From the NCBI GenBank assembly GCA_016210005.1, contig JACQVA010000116.1:1-45932 (forward strand): a DNA stretch of 45,932 bases. Reading direction: 5' to 3'. Under the pieces are notes generated by a model, which made no database searches, was not told where the DNA came from, and worked only from the letters and a program-made list of their open reading frames with translations. The first letter of the stretch is position 1. Every line of letters starts with the position of its first letter. This document shows, piece after piece, positions 1 through 8,750 of this stretch. Both the position numbers and the translations under genes were made by a program. This DNA is from Deltaproteobacteria bacterium (GTDB lineage Bacteria > Desulfobacterota > Binatia > HRBIN30 > JACQVA1).

Positions 1-129
1 CCCTTCGACTACCTGGTCCAACTCCAGCGCCACGCCACCGAACTCACGGCGAACCCGGGACAGTGGATGCCCTGGAGCTACCGCGACCCGCTCGCCGCAC
101 TGAACACCGGTCCCGATCCACCGCGCTGA
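1..129 (+). CDS. IS66-family transposase, C-terminal fragment (cut by window edge)
   Basis: The frame opens at base 1 and reads 42 residues to a TGA at 127-129. It begins PFDYLVQLQRHATEL and contains NPGQWMPWSYRDPLAAL. This matches the conserved extreme C-terminus of IS66-type transposases (pattern P-F-D-Y-L-x-x-L-Q-R-H ... N-P-x-x-W-M-P-W-x-Y-R), recognised from memory of the family. The DDE catalytic core would lie to the left, outside the window, so whether the element is intact cannot be judged. No convincing IS66 right terminal inverted repeat was found in the 134 bases after the stop, which hold no gene I can support. The fragment could be a functional element's end or a remnant. Confidence 0.75.
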   Translation, partial: PFDYLVQLQRHATELTANPGQWMPWSYRDPLAALNTGPDPPR

Positions 130-263
130 CCGGTGGCGGCTCAGCCGGCTCTCACCCCGCTGATCCGTCGCTCCGTCTCGGTGGCCCGGTCGCAACCGAT
201 CGCCCCGGGAAAATCGAGCTATGCATGCTCACCGGAAGGACACGATGAAGCAGAACGTGCGGC

Positions 264-683
264 TCAGAGCGCGCGCCCGTGCACCAGCACCTTCGGACCA
301 TCGGGAAACAGCACCTCGATTTTGTTACCGTCCTTGGTCGCCACGACCACTCCGAGCCCGAAGCTGGAGTGGCGGATCACGTCCCCCTTAGCGAAGCGTT
401 CGCCGGCCGCATAGCGCTGGGCCGCGGCCTGGTCACGGCCGCGCAGCAAGCTTTGGTAATCCGGCGTCCGCGGGCTGGCGGCAGGCTTAGGCGAACGGCG
501 CGAGCGCGCGCCGGCGGCCGACTCGCCTGGCGGATGTGGCCGGAAGGCGTGCTGCGCCCCGCAGGTGTTGCAATGCACGCGCGTGATCTTGCCCGCGATC
601 ATGGCCTCCACGGTGTGCGCCAGCATCAGTTTGCAACGCGTGCACCAGCTGTCGACGTCCTTTCCGACACTGACCGGTTTCAT
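264..683 (-). CDS. Small zinc-ribbon protein with C-terminal tudor/CarD-like module, function unknown
   Basis: The product is 139 residues. The N-terminal half carries two CxxC pairs (CTRC near residue 15 and CNTC near 38), as expected for a treble-clef or ribbon zinc site. A basic, Pro/Ala-rich linker follows (about 50-95). The last 45 residues read RFAKGDVIRHSSFGLGVVVA and end in a beta-rich segment with FPDGPKVLVHGR. That pattern (F-x-x-G-D-x-V-x-H-x-x-F-G-x-G-V-V) resembles the small SH3/tudor-like barrel of CarD-type and UvrD C-terminal domains, so nucleic acid or RNA polymerase contact is possible; this is inference. The start ATG abuts the stop of the upstream rRNA methyltransferase gene (TAATG), implying co-translation. 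No enzymatic motif is visible. Confidence 0.7.
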   Translation of the reverse strand: MKPVSVGKDVDSWCTRCKLMLAHTVEAMIAGKITRVHCNTCGAQHAFRPHPPGESAAGARSRRSPKPAASPRTPDYQSLLRGRDQAAAQRYAAGERFAKGDVIRHSSFGLGVVVATKDGNKIEVLFPDGPKVLVHGRAL

Positions 684-1966
684 TATCCCTCCGTACGTTG
701 GGCGGTTTCACGCCGCTGACTGTGAGATGAGGATCTTGCACCATCTTGCCCAAGGTGCTCCCGGCGCCAGCGCGGCCCGCCCTCATCGCGCACCGGGTTG
801 GGTGAGATCGGGAACGCCAACAGGCGGCACTCGATTGCACCATTGAACAAGATGTGACGGCGAGCGGCGCGCAAGCCGATGCGCTGGCCCAACTCGCGGT
901 CACCGGTCAAGACATACCCGGTCCAGCCGACAAACTTGCGGCGCAGGGTATCACCCAGGGTAGCGTACAGGTGGGCCAAAGCGGCGCGCTCGCCTAGCCG
1001 CACTCCGTACGGCGGATTGGTGACCACCAGCCCGGAGCTGGCCCCGCGTGCCGCGATCGGCTCGCACTCGCTGAGCGCGCGTTTTTCAATGTGCACGCAG
1101 CCGCGCATGCCGACCCGCTCGACATTGCCAATGGCAGCGCGGACCGCGCGCGGATCTTCGTCGTAGCCGCAGATTCGCGGCAGACGCTTGGGGTCACGGA
1201 TCGCGCCCGCCGCAGCCTCTTGGCGCAGCCTGTCCCACAGCTGCGGCTGATGGCCGTGCCATTTGAGAAAACCGAAATAGCTTCGCTCACTGCCCGGTGC
1301 CACACCGGCTGCCATCAGCGCCGCTTCGATCGGCAGTGTGCCCGAGCCGCACATCGGGTCGATCAGCGCAGCTCCGGTGCTGGCTAGGCGCGGCCAGTCC
1401 GCCAGTAGCAGCACGGCGGCGGCCAGGTTCTCTTTCAACGGCGCGCCGGCCTGCTGCTGGCGGTAGCCGCGCCGATGCAGACTGTCGCCGGAGAGATCGA
1501 GGCTGACGACCGCGCGGTTGCGATGGAGGTAGACGTTGACGCGGATATCGGGGCGGACCGTCGAGACCGATGGTCGAGTACCGGTGCGCTCGCGTAGCTG
1601 GTCGACGATCGCGTCCTTGGTCTTCAGCGCACCGTAGTGCGAATGGCAGACGGCGGACTCGGTGGCCGCGAAGTCGACCGCGAGGGTTTGCTGCGGCGAC
1701 AGCTGCTCCCACCAGCGCACGTTACGCACCCCGTCATAGAGCGCTGCGGGCGTCTCGGCCTGGAAAGAGGCCAGCGGTAGGAGTACTCGATTGGCAACAC
1801 GCGACCACAGGCAGGCACGGTAGGCAACCTCCAGCGGGCCGCAAAAGGCCACGCCAGCCCTTTGCTCTACAACCTTGGTGCCGCCGAGTTGGCGCAATTC
1901 CGCCGCGAGCAATGCCTCCATGCCCTTGGCGGTGGTGGCGAAGAAAGAGTGCGAGACGGGCGCCAT
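683..1966 (-). CDS. rlmL: THUMP-domain class I SAM-dependent RNA methyltransferase (RlmL-like)
   Basis: The product is 427 residues. An N-terminal ferredoxin-like/THUMP region (about 8-160, beginning SFFATTAKGMEALLAAEL) recognises RNA. A Rossmann methyltransferase domain follows, with SAM-binding motif I DPMCGSGTLPIEAAL (about 205-220) and catalytic motif IV NPPYGVRLGE (about 317-326). This is the architecture of the RlmL half of E. coli RlmKL, which makes m2G2445 in 23S rRNA. The RlmK half is absent, as in many bacteria. After the methyltransferase fold a low-complexity, Arg/Ser-rich tail of about 35 residues has no counterpart that I recognise. It is followed directly by the zinc-ribbon gene (TAATG overlap). 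Related N6-adenine DNA methylases share motif IV, but the THUMP region argues for RNA as substrate. Confidence 0.88.
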   Translation of the reverse strand: MAPVSHSFFATTAKGMEALLAAELRQLGGTKVVEQRAGVAFCGPLEVAYRACLWSRVANRVLLPLASFQAETPAALYDGVRNVRWWEQLSPQQTLAVDFAATESAVCHSHYGALKTKDAIVDQLRERTGTRPSVSTVRPDIRVNVYLHRNRAVVSLDLSGDSLHRRGYRQQQAGAPLKENLAAAVLLLADWPRLASTGAALIDPMCGSGTLPIEAALMAAGVAPGSERSYFGFLKWHGHQPQLWDRLRQEAAAGAIRDPKRLPRICGYDEDPRAVRAAIGNVERVGMRGCVHIEKRALSECEPIAARGASSGLVVTNPPYGVRLGERAALAHLYATLGDTLRRKFVGWTGYVLTGDRELGQRIGLRAARRHILFNGAIECRLLAFPISPNPVRDEGGPRWRREHLGQDGARSSSHSQRRETAQRTEG

Positions 1967-2082
1967 GTCACCAGCCCGAACTGGTGAGTTGCTGGCGGCG
2001 ACTGGGGAGAGAGCTGCCGGGCATGGGGTTGTTTGTCGCAGGCTGGCGGCAGCGATTCAAGCCAGCGACGAGCAGCAGGGGA

Positions 2083-2118
2083 CCCGCGAGACGGAGGAGG
2101 GGGGAACCGTCTCGCGGG
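2083..2118 (-). terminator. Perfect 12-bp hairpin, probable terminator of the isc-Rrf2 operon
   Basis: CCCGCGAGACGG at 2083-2094 and CCGTCTCGCGGG at 2107-2118 form a perfect 12-bp stem with a 12-base loop, 25 bases beyond the stop of the preceding minus-strand gene. A second, weaker stem (GCTGGC at 2042-2047 with GCCAGC at 2061-2066) lies just downstream. No T-tract follows on the minus strand, so termination may be imperfect or the hairpin may act as an RNA-stability element at the 3' end of the operon. Confidence 0.5.
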
Positions 2119-2143
2119 CCGGGGTCACGGGGTGGCTTCGCCT

Positions 2144-2554
2144 CTACGCCACCCGGGCGTTACTGTCGTCCGGTGCCGCGTACGGCTCGAGGTTAATAAC
2201 CTTACCCCGTGATCGTTCAGCGAGCTGACGCTCCTTCCAAGTGAGCAAGCCGCGGCGCAGGTACTCGGGATTGAGATCGAGCAGCTCGCAGATGTTCGCA
2301 AACGAGAATGGCCAGTCGCGATCGTCGGAGAGGATCCAGGCCTCCGAGTCCTCGAACAACTGACGCGCCTTGTGATCGCGCGCAAACAGATGCTTGTGGA
2401 AGCAATCCACGGCGTCCTCTAAGATCGCTACGACCAGCCGCCGCTCCGGCTCCTGGGGGGCCTTACGGCGCAGGGTCGAAAAGAACTGGGCTGGGAGCAA
2501 GACGTCCGGCTGGAACAGCCGGGAATCGCGCTCGCCTACAATACTCTCTCTCAT
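2144..2554 (-). CDS. Conserved hypothetical protein downstream of Rrf2 regulator
   Basis: The product is 136 residues, soluble, with no signal peptide or membrane segment. It contains LLPAQFF, then a mostly helical stretch with RRLVVAILEDAVDCF and ARQLFEDSEAWI, then FSFANICELLDLNPEYLRRGLLTWKE and a basic tail. I recall similar short proteins in many deltaproteobacterial genomes, always without assigned function. The phrase around NICELLDLNPEYLR resembles a helix-turn-helix-like element, but I cannot assign a fold. The ATG at 2552-2554 is preceded by AAGGAG with seven bases of spacing, which fixes the start. It sits 19 bases after the Rrf2 gene and is the last gene before the 2083-2118 hairpin, so it is probably co-transcribed with the Fe-S genes. 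Confidence 0.65.
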   Translation of the reverse strand: MRESIVGERDSRLFQPDVLLPAQFFSTLRRKAPQEPERRLVVAILEDAVDCFHKHLFARDHKARQLFEDSEAWILSDDRDWPFSFANICELLDLNPEYLRRGLLTWKERQLAERSRGKVINLEPYAAPDDSNARVA

Positions 2555-2573
2555 GGATCGCTCCTTCGGCCGA

Positions 2574-3017
2574 TTAGACGGAAGCCCCCTGATTCGTATT
2601 CACCACCGCCAGCGTCCTGATATCGGCCAGTGTGGTATCGGAGAAGAACTCCAGCATCCGCCGCTGCCCTTCCTGCCAGATACGCTGCATATTACAGCTT
2701 GCCAGCACCGAGCAGTCACGTTGTTCGGTTACACAAACGTTCAAGGAAATCGGCCCTTCGATGGCCTCGATAACGTCGCGGAAGGTGATTTGTTCCGCCG
2801 GCCGGCTGAGCGTGTAACCGCCGTGCGAACCGCGGTGGGGCACGACCAAGCCGGCCCGGGTGAGGTCCTTGATGATCTTCTCCAGGAACTTCTGCGGCAC
2901 CCGGCGCCGGGCGGCAATCTCTTTTACCGAGGCCGGCTGATCGGTGCGTTGTACGGAGAGATAGATAATCGCCCTCAGGGCGTAATCCACCTTGCGGCTG
3001 ACTTGCATCATCGACAC
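2574..3017 (-). CDS. Rrf2-family transcriptional regulator with three-cysteine Fe-S motif (IscR-like)
   Basis: The product is about 147 residues. The N-terminal winged helix begins MMQVSRKVDYALRAIIYLS and includes the recognition-helix region VPQKFLEKIIKDL followed by a wing HRGSHGGYTLSRP. These are hallmarks of the Rrf2 family (IscR, NsrR, CymR). Three cysteines near residues 94-107 are spaced C-x6-C-x5-C (CVTEQRDCSVLASC), close to the [2Fe-2S]/[4Fe-4S] motif of IscR and NsrR, so it probably senses Fe-S status. GGAGGG at 3025-3030 lies seven bases before the GTG at 3015-3017, supporting that start over the ATGs six and nine bases inside. Unlike E. coli iscR, it is at the distal end of the isc operon. 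An NsrR-like role in NO sensing is the alternative. Confidence 0.85.
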   Translation of the reverse strand: MSMMQVSRKVDYALRAIIYLSVQRTDQPASVKEIAARRRVPQKFLEKIIKDLTRAGLVVPHRGSHGGYTLSRPAEQITFRDVIEAIEGPISLNVCVTEQRDCSVLASCNMQRIWQEGQRRMLEFFSDTTLADIRTLAVVNTNQGASV

Positions 3018-3035
3018 GTGGCTACCCTCCCGCCC

Positions 3036-3248
3036 TCAGGCACGGGCCTCCCGATATTCCTGAAGCCACGCCATCTGGATGGCCTCCAACTTGGCTTCGT
3101 TCGAGGCCTTGGGATCGTCCTGGAAATCGTCGAGCTGGGTTACCCAGCGGTGCAGGTCAGTGAAGCGCACCTCGAGCGGATTGATCTCCGGGTGACGTTC
3201 CATCAGCCCGATGGCAATGTCTTCAGTATCGATCCACTTCAGTCCCAT
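3036..3248 (-). CDS. iscX: IscX, Fe-S assembly adaptor
   Basis: The product is 70 residues, the usual IscX length. It carries the family pattern MGLKWIDTEDIAIGLMER, VRFTDLHRWV, LDDFQDDPKASNEAKLEAI and a C-terminal aromatic/acidic helix. IscX (YfhJ) is a small acidic helical protein that binds IscS and iron and modulates the rate of cluster formation; that role is established knowledge. GAGGG lies five bases before the ATG. It lies 17 bases downstream of hscA, where E. coli has fdx between the two; no ferredoxin gene is present here. Confidence 0.93.
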   Translation of the reverse strand: MGLKWIDTEDIAIGLMERHPEINPLEVRFTDLHRWVTQLDDFQDDPKASNEAKLEAIQMAWLQEYREARA

Positions 3249-3265
3249 GACACCCTCGTTGAATT

Positions 3266-5074
3266 TCAGGCAACCTCTTGGACGCGCTTGTGTTCGAGCG
3301 CTTCCCGGATCGAGACATCCATCAGGCGCTGCGCCAGCGGCGTGGTGGCCTGATTGAGTTCCTCGGTCAGATCACGGATGCGATTATAATCGGTCCCTTG
3401 CATCGCCGCTTCGAGTCGGGCCAGCGCCGCCTCGATCGCCGGGCGCTCGTCGGGCCAGGCGTGATCGAGTTGCTTGCGCGCCGCCGCCGCTAGCGCCGCG
3501 CCATCGTTGTTGGCTTCGATCAGGAGCCGAGCACTGACATCCTCTTCGGCGTGGTCGATCGAGGCTTCGAGCATCTGCTCGATTACGTCGTCAGTGAGGC
3601 CGTACGACGGCTTCACGTCGATTGACTGCTCGCGGCCGGTGCGCTGGTCGCGGGCGGTGACGTTGAGGATGCCGTTGGCGTCGATCATGAACGTGACTTC
3701 GAGGCGCGGCACGCCGGCCGGTTGCGGCTCGACGCCGCGCAGCTTGAAGCGCGCCAAGCTGCGGTTGTCGCGGACCAGCTCGCGCTCGCCCTGCAACACG
3801 TGAAAGTCCACGGCGGTCTGGCCGTCGACATAGGTGGTGAACTCCTGCCGGGAGATGACAGGAATGGTGGTGTTGCGTTCGATGATCCGTTCCATCACGC
3901 CACCGACGGTTTCAATTCCCAGCGACAGCGGCACGACGTCGAGCAGCAGCATGTCGGAGCGGCGGCCCGAAAGCACCCCTGCCTGTACCGCGGCCCCGAG
4001 AGCCACAACCTCCTCGGGATTCAGTTCGCAGTGCGGGCGGCGGCCGAAGAAAGCTTCCACCCGCCGGCGTACCAGCGGCACCCGCGTCGAGCCGCCGACC
4101 AGCACCACCTCGTCGATCTCCGCGCCGCTGAGCCGGGCGTCCTTGAGCGCTTGCCGGCACGGATCCAGGGTGCGCTCGACGATGTCGGCGATTGCGGCCT
4201 CGAATTGCGCGCGCGTGAGTCGGCGCGAGACATCGATCTGCAGCGCCGGAAGCGAAAGGCGCATGGTGGCTTCCTCAGCCTCGGTGAGCTCAATCTTGGC
4301 CTGCTCGGCCACGCGCGTGGCGGCCTGGGCGACCTCGGGATGATCGCGCAAGGTTGCGGGCACCAGCTCGAGCACCAGCGCGGCAAGGCGCCGATCGAGG
4401 TCGTCACCACCGAGGCGCGTATCACCGCTGGTCGACAATACCTGGAAGATGCCTTCGTGCAGGCGCAGGATCGAAATGTCGAAAGTGCCGCCGCCGAAGT
4501 CGTACACCGCGATCGTTCCTTGGTTGCGCTGATCGAGACCGTAGGCCAGCGAGGCGGCCGTCGGTTCGTTGACCAGACGCAGAACTTCGAGCCCAGCGAG
4601 CCGGCCGGCGTCCTTGGTAGCTTGCCGCTGGCTGTCGTTGAAATAAGCCGGGACCGTGATCACCACGCGATTAACGGCCTCGCCCAGCACGGCCTCGGCG
4701 CGCAACTTGAGCTCGCGCAAGATCAGCGCCGAGACCTCGGGCGGCGTAACCGTCCGGTCGTGCACTTGGAAGCGCACCAGGTCAGCCCCGTTGCCGTCGG
4801 CGAAACGAAAGAAGCGCCGATCTTCGGTGGTAACGTGGCTCAGGCCCAGCCCCATGAAACGCTTGACCGAGGCAATGGTCTCCAGCGGATGGTGGGCGGC
4901 CAGATCACGAGCGGCTGCGCCCACTACTACCCGGGTGGTTTCCGGGAAGCACACCACTGACGGGAGCAACGCGCTGCCGCTCTCGGGATCACGGATGACC
5001 CGCGGCGTATCGCCGTCGAAGTAGGCGATCAGGCTGTTGGTGGTGCCGAGATCGATGCCGAAGATCCGCTCCAT
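3266..5074 (-). CDS. hscA: HscA, Hsp70-type Fe-S assembly chaperone
   Basis: The product is 602 residues, near the 616 of E. coli HscA. The ATPase domain opens FGIDLGTTNSLIAYF and contains the phosphate loop VYDFGGGTFDISIL, the connect region VVITVPAYFNDSQRQATKDA and VVLVGGSTRVPLVRRRVEAFFG. The substrate-binding beta domain and lid follow from about residue 380, and a DnaK-type C-terminal EEVD tail is absent, as in HscA. HscA with HscB remodels IscU by binding its LPPVK motif, which is present in the IscU here. The start ATG overlaps the hscB stop (TAATG), indicating translational coupling inside the isc operon. Confidence 0.95.
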   Translation of the reverse strand: MERIFGIDLGTTNSLIAYFDGDTPRVIRDPESGSALLPSVVCFPETTRVVVGAAARDLAAHHPLETIASVKRFMGLGLSHVTTEDRRFFRFADGNGADLVRFQVHDRTVTPPEVSALILRELKLRAEAVLGEAVNRVVITVPAYFNDSQRQATKDAGRLAGLEVLRLVNEPTAASLAYGLDQRNQGTIAVYDFGGGTFDISILRLHEGIFQVLSTSGDTRLGGDDLDRRLAALVLELVPATLRDHPEVAQAATRVAEQAKIELTEAEEATMRLSLPALQIDVSRRLTRAQFEAAIADIVERTLDPCRQALKDARLSGAEIDEVVLVGGSTRVPLVRRRVEAFFGRRPHCELNPEEVVALGAAVQAGVLSGRRSDMLLLDVVPLSLGIETVGGVMERIIERNTTIPVISRQEFTTYVDGQTAVDFHVLQGERELVRDNRSLARFKLRGVEPQPAGVPRLEVTFMIDANGILNVTARDQRTGREQSIDVKPSYGLTDDVIEQMLEASIDHAEEDVSARLLIEANNDGAALAAAARKQLDHAWPDERPAIEAALARLEAAMQGTDYNRIRDLTEELNQATTPLAQRLMDVSIREALEHKRVQEVA

Positions 5075-5748
5075 TACCGCTCCAGCTCCTTGTCGACGTC
5101 CCGCATCAGCGTACGCAGGTACTTGATGGCCGAGAGCGCGGCTTTGAGTTCCTGCGTCAGAGCAGCGGTGTCGGCGGCGCGGGTGTCCCAGCGCGCGAAG
5201 TTGCGCGCCAGTGCGGCTAGGTGTGCCTGGCGCTGATCTTCGAGGGTCGCCCTAATCCGCCTGATTTCATCCCTGAGCGCACTGGCGGCACCATCTTGTT
5301 GGCGCAGGACTTCGAGCTTCTCCTGGACTTCGAAAACCAGCGCTGCCAAGTCCGGTGGCACGCGGTGGTTCTTCCCACCGAGGGTCTCACCGTGCAGCCC
5401 GAGCCAGTAGATGCCACGCTCGACGGGATCGCGCAGCGTGCGATAGGCGCGGTTCAACATCGCCGTGTTCCCCAGGCTGGCGATGCGCGCCTGCGCTGGG
5501 CCCCGGAGATGAACATCCGGGTGCAGCCGGCGGCTCAGGTCGAAGTAGCGCCGCTGGAGATGATCCAAGTCGAGGTCGAGCCGGCGTTCGATGCCGAGGA
5601 TGCGGAAGTAGTCGGTCTGCGCCGCCAGCGCCTGGATGGCATCACAGGTCAGACAAAAAAGGCTGGGGACGTTGGTGGTGCCGCACTGCCAGCAGCGCAC
5701 ACGTGCCACCGCTTCCTGGGGTGCCGGTGTGGGAGGAGTCGGTTCCAT
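5074..5748 (-). CDS. hscB: HscB, J-domain co-chaperone with N-terminal zinc finger
   Basis: The product is 224 residues, longer than E. coli HscB (171). The J-domain spans about 45-120 (YFRILGIERRLDLDLDHLQRRYFDLSRRLHPDVH) with the HPD motif that stimulates HscA ATPase. The C-terminal helical bundle (about 130-220) should bind IscU. The extra N-terminus contains CWQCG and CLTC (residues about 19-35), two CxxC pairs spaced as in the zinc-binding extension of eukaryotic HSC20; in bacteria this extension is seen only in some lineages. It is preceded by a Pro/Thr-rich start. It lies 14 bases after iscA in the operon. Confidence 0.93.
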   Translation of the reverse strand: MEPTPPTPAPQEAVARVRCWQCGTTNVPSLFCLTCDAIQALAAQTDYFRILGIERRLDLDLDHLQRRYFDLSRRLHPDVHLRGPAQARIASLGNTAMLNRAYRTLRDPVERGIYWLGLHGETLGGKNHRVPPDLAALVFEVQEKLEVLRQQDGAASALRDEIRRIRATLEDQRQAHLAALARNFARWDTRAADTAALTQELKAALSAIKYLRTLMRDVDKELER

Positions 5749-5762
5749 ACACGCCTAATTCG

Positions 5763-6086
5763 CTACACCGTAAAGGAAGAGCCACAGCCGCACGACCGTT
5801 TGACGTTGGGGTTGTGCAAGTTGAAGCCGGAACTCATCAGCCCATCCGAGTAATCCAGTTCGGTGCCGTTGAGGTAAAGAAAGCTCTTGCGGTCAACGAA
5901 GACCTTGGCGCCGTCACGCTCGAAGATCTTGTCGCCCGGGCGCTCGGTGTCGATGTCCATCTTGTACTGGAGCCCGGAGCAGCCTCCGCCCACGACCTTC
6001 ACTCGCAGCCCGCACTCTGGCTTCTGCTGCTGGGCCAGCAAAGCTTGAATCTTCCTGGCCGCGTTCTCGCTCAAGCTGATCGACAC
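5763..6086 (-). CDS. iscA: IscA-type Fe-S carrier/scaffold
   Basis: The product is 107 residues with the A-type carrier signature: VVGGGCSGLQYKMD (first Cys about residue 35) and SCGCGSSFTV at the C-terminus, giving the conserved Cys triad C-x(n)-C-x-C. A-type carriers accept clusters from IscU and deliver them to apo-proteins. The start is GTG (6084-6086) preceded by GGGAG with six bases of spacing; no suitable ATG is in frame. It sits between iscU (15-base gap) and hscB. Confidence 0.93.
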   Translation of the reverse strand: MSISLSENAARKIQALLAQQQKPECGLRVKVVGGGCSGLQYKMDIDTERPGDKIFERDGAKVFVDRKSFLYLNGTELDYSDGLMSSGFNLHNPNVKRSCGCGSSFTV

Positions 6087-6101
6087 GGGAGTCTCCCATC
6101 A

Positions 6102-6533
6102 TTATTTCGCGGCCGCCGCCTGCGCTGTTGCCGGTGCTTGGGCGCCCGCATGCGTCTCCTTGCGCCTTCGCCAGTCATGGATGGCGGCCTTGATCGCATC
6201 CTCGGCCAGCACCGAGCAGTGGATCTTGACCGGCGGCAAGCTGAGTTCTTCGACGATCTGACTGTTCTTGATCTGCAGCGCCTCGTTGTAAGTCTTGCCC
6301 TTGACCAGCTCGGTGACGTAGCTGGAGCTGGCGATCGCGCTGCCGCAGCCGAAGGTCTTGAAGCGGGCGTCTTCGATGACACCGGCATCACTGATCTTGA
6401 GCTGGAGCTTCATCACGTCGCCGCACTCGGGAGCGCCGACGACTCCGGTGCCGACGTTCTCCTCTTCCTTGGCGAAGGAACCCACGTTGCGCGGGTTCTC
6501 GTAATGGTCGATGACCTTGTTGCTGTAAGCCAT
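6102..6533 (-). CDS. iscU: IscU scaffold protein
   Basis: The product is 143 residues. The conserved ligands are visible: GAPECGDVMKL (with the following Asp), FKTFGCGSAIASSSYVTELVKG and LPPVKIHCSVLAEDAIKAAI. The LPPVK peptide is the HscA recognition site, matching the hscA/hscB genes downstream. After the fold there is an Ala/Gln/Thr-rich tail of about 17 residues beyond the usual IscU end (ETHAGAQAPATAQAAAAK). The start ATG has AAGGA eight bases upstream. IscS delivers sulfur to this scaffold for [2Fe-2S] assembly. Confidence 0.96.
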   Translation of the reverse strand: MAYSNKVIDHYENPRNVGSFAKEEENVGTGVVGAPECGDVMKLQLKISDAGVIEDARFKTFGCGSAIASSSYVTELVKGKTYNEALQIKNSQIVEELSLPPVKIHCSVLAEDAIKAAIHDWRRRKETHAGAQAPATAQAAAAK

Positions 6534-6564
6534 ACACGCGTCCTTCCCCGGTGGCCGTTTGCGG

Positions 6565-7782
<1,218 letters not shown>

Positions 7783-7823
7783 CAGCATCTCCTTACGCCA
7801 GCAGAGGTTTCTCCGGTACCCGC

Positions 7824-7839
7824 GGCCCACGGCTGGGCC
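7824..7839 (-). other. Small hairpin in the iscS leader
   Basis: GGCCCA (7824-7829) and TGGGCC (7834-7839) form a perfect 6-bp stem with a four-base loop, 42 bases upstream of the iscS start on the transcribed strand. No T-run follows it, so a terminator role is not supported. It could affect RNA stability. Confidence 0.35.
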
Positions 7840-7890
7840 TCGTTTGTGGTCTGGTCAAAAAGTCGGTGCGGGGCCGGGGCATCAGTCAAT

Positions 7891-7909
7891 TCAGACCTGA
7901 ATGGTCTAA
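7891..7909. promoter_or_regulatory. Candidate dyad operator between iscS and nth
   Basis: TCAGACCTGAATGGTCTAA is an imperfect palindrome: AGACC and GGTCT arms flank a five-base AT-richer centre, with one further outer matching pair. It sits in the 223-base region between the divergent iscS and nth genes, about 110-125 bases from each start, in a locally AT-rich patch. Rrf2 regulators bind dyads of about this size, and an Rrf2 gene lies in the same operon, so autoregulation of isc (and possibly nth) is plausible. The match to the E. coli IscR type 1 box is poor. No confident -10/-35 pair was found on either strand. Confidence 0.35.
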
Positions 7910-8005
7910 TATCGTCCGGGAATCACCGAGTCAAGGGGTTCTTGCCCTTCGGACGTCGGGAGCGGCTGGCGGCCACGACCGCCGGCGTGCTATGCGCCCG
8001 GGTGA

Positions 8006-8713
8006 ATGGCCAGCCCCAGTACTCAGCCGGATCGCGAGCGTCTGGCGGAAATCATCCGGCGCCTCAAGAAGGCATACCCGAAGGCCAAGCTCGCCCTGGA
8101 ATTCTCCTCGCCATTGGAACTGCTGGTCGCGCTCATCTTGGCCGCGCAATGCACCGACGCCAGGGTCAACGAAGTCAGCGGCAGCCTGTTCAAGAAGTAC
8201 CGCACGGCCCGAGACTACGCCGGCGCGGGCCAGGAAGAACTCGAGCAGGACATCCGCCCCACCGGCTTCTACCGCAACAAGGCCAAGGCCATCCGCGAGT
8301 GCTGCCGGCAACTCGTGGCGAGTTTCAACGGCGAGGTGCCGAACCGGCTCGAAGATCTGGTGAGTCTGCGCGGCGTTGGGCGCAAGACCGCGAACATCGT
8401 GCTCGGCAACGCCTTCGGAATTCCCGGCATCGGGGTCGATACGCACGTGTTGCGTTTGGCGCAGCGGCTCGGCTTCAGCCGGCATACCGAGCCCGACAAG
8501 GTCGAAGCCGAGCTGACCCCGCTGGTTGCGCCGCGCGCCCAAGTGAAGTTCTGCCACCTCATCCAAGCGCATGGCAGAGCAGTCTGTTTGGCGCGCAAAC
8601 CGGCGTGCGTCACCTGCGTAATCGCCGACTTGTGCCCGTACCCGGACAAGACCGCCGCCGCCCCCGCTCGTCCAAAGCGTCCCGCCTTCGGACGCAAGCC
8701 GGGCGAGATCTGA
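8006..8713 (+). CDS. nth: Endonuclease III, [4Fe-4S] DNA glycosylase/AP lyase
   Basis: The product is 235 residues. The helix-hairpin-helix LVSLRGVGRKTANIVLGNAFG holds the catalytic Lys (GRKTA), and the catalytic Asp is in GVDTHVLRLAQRLG. The C-terminal cluster loop CLARKPACVTCVIADLC has the canonical C-x6-C-x2-C-x5-C spacing for a [4Fe-4S] cluster. The enzyme removes oxidised pyrimidines and cleaves AP sites in base-excision repair. A basic tail of about 20 residues (PARPKRPAFGRKPG) extends past the cluster. Its position divergent from the Fe-S assembly operon may be functional, as it needs a cluster, or chance. Confidence 0.95.
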   Translation: MASPSTQPDRERLAEIIRRLKKAYPKAKLALEFSSPLELLVALILAAQCTDARVNEVSGSLFKKYRTARDYAGAGQEELEQDIRPTGFYRNKAKAIRECCRQLVASFNGEVPNRLEDLVSLRGVGRKTANIVLGNAFGIPGIGVDTHVLRLAQRLGFSRHTEPDKVEAELTPLVAPRAQVKFCHLIQAHGRAVCLARKPACVTCVIADLCPYPDKTAAAPARPKRPAFGRKPGEI

Positions 8714-8750
8714 CACAGGTTCAGAAAAGCCCGCTAGCCGGTACGGTCCC

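Noticed and set aside
130-263. Right terminal inverted repeat of the IS66 element
   Set aside because: No sequence resembling an IS66 terminus was found in the bases after the transposase stop.
3722-4960. Long plus-strand open frame opposite hscA
   Set aside because: A high-GC antisense shadow: hscA on the other strand has full family conservation and the antisense protein has no recognisable motif.
7824-7839. Hairpin in the iscS leader as a terminator
   Set aside because: Only 6 bp, no T-run follows on the transcribed strand; listed as a hairpin of unknown role instead.
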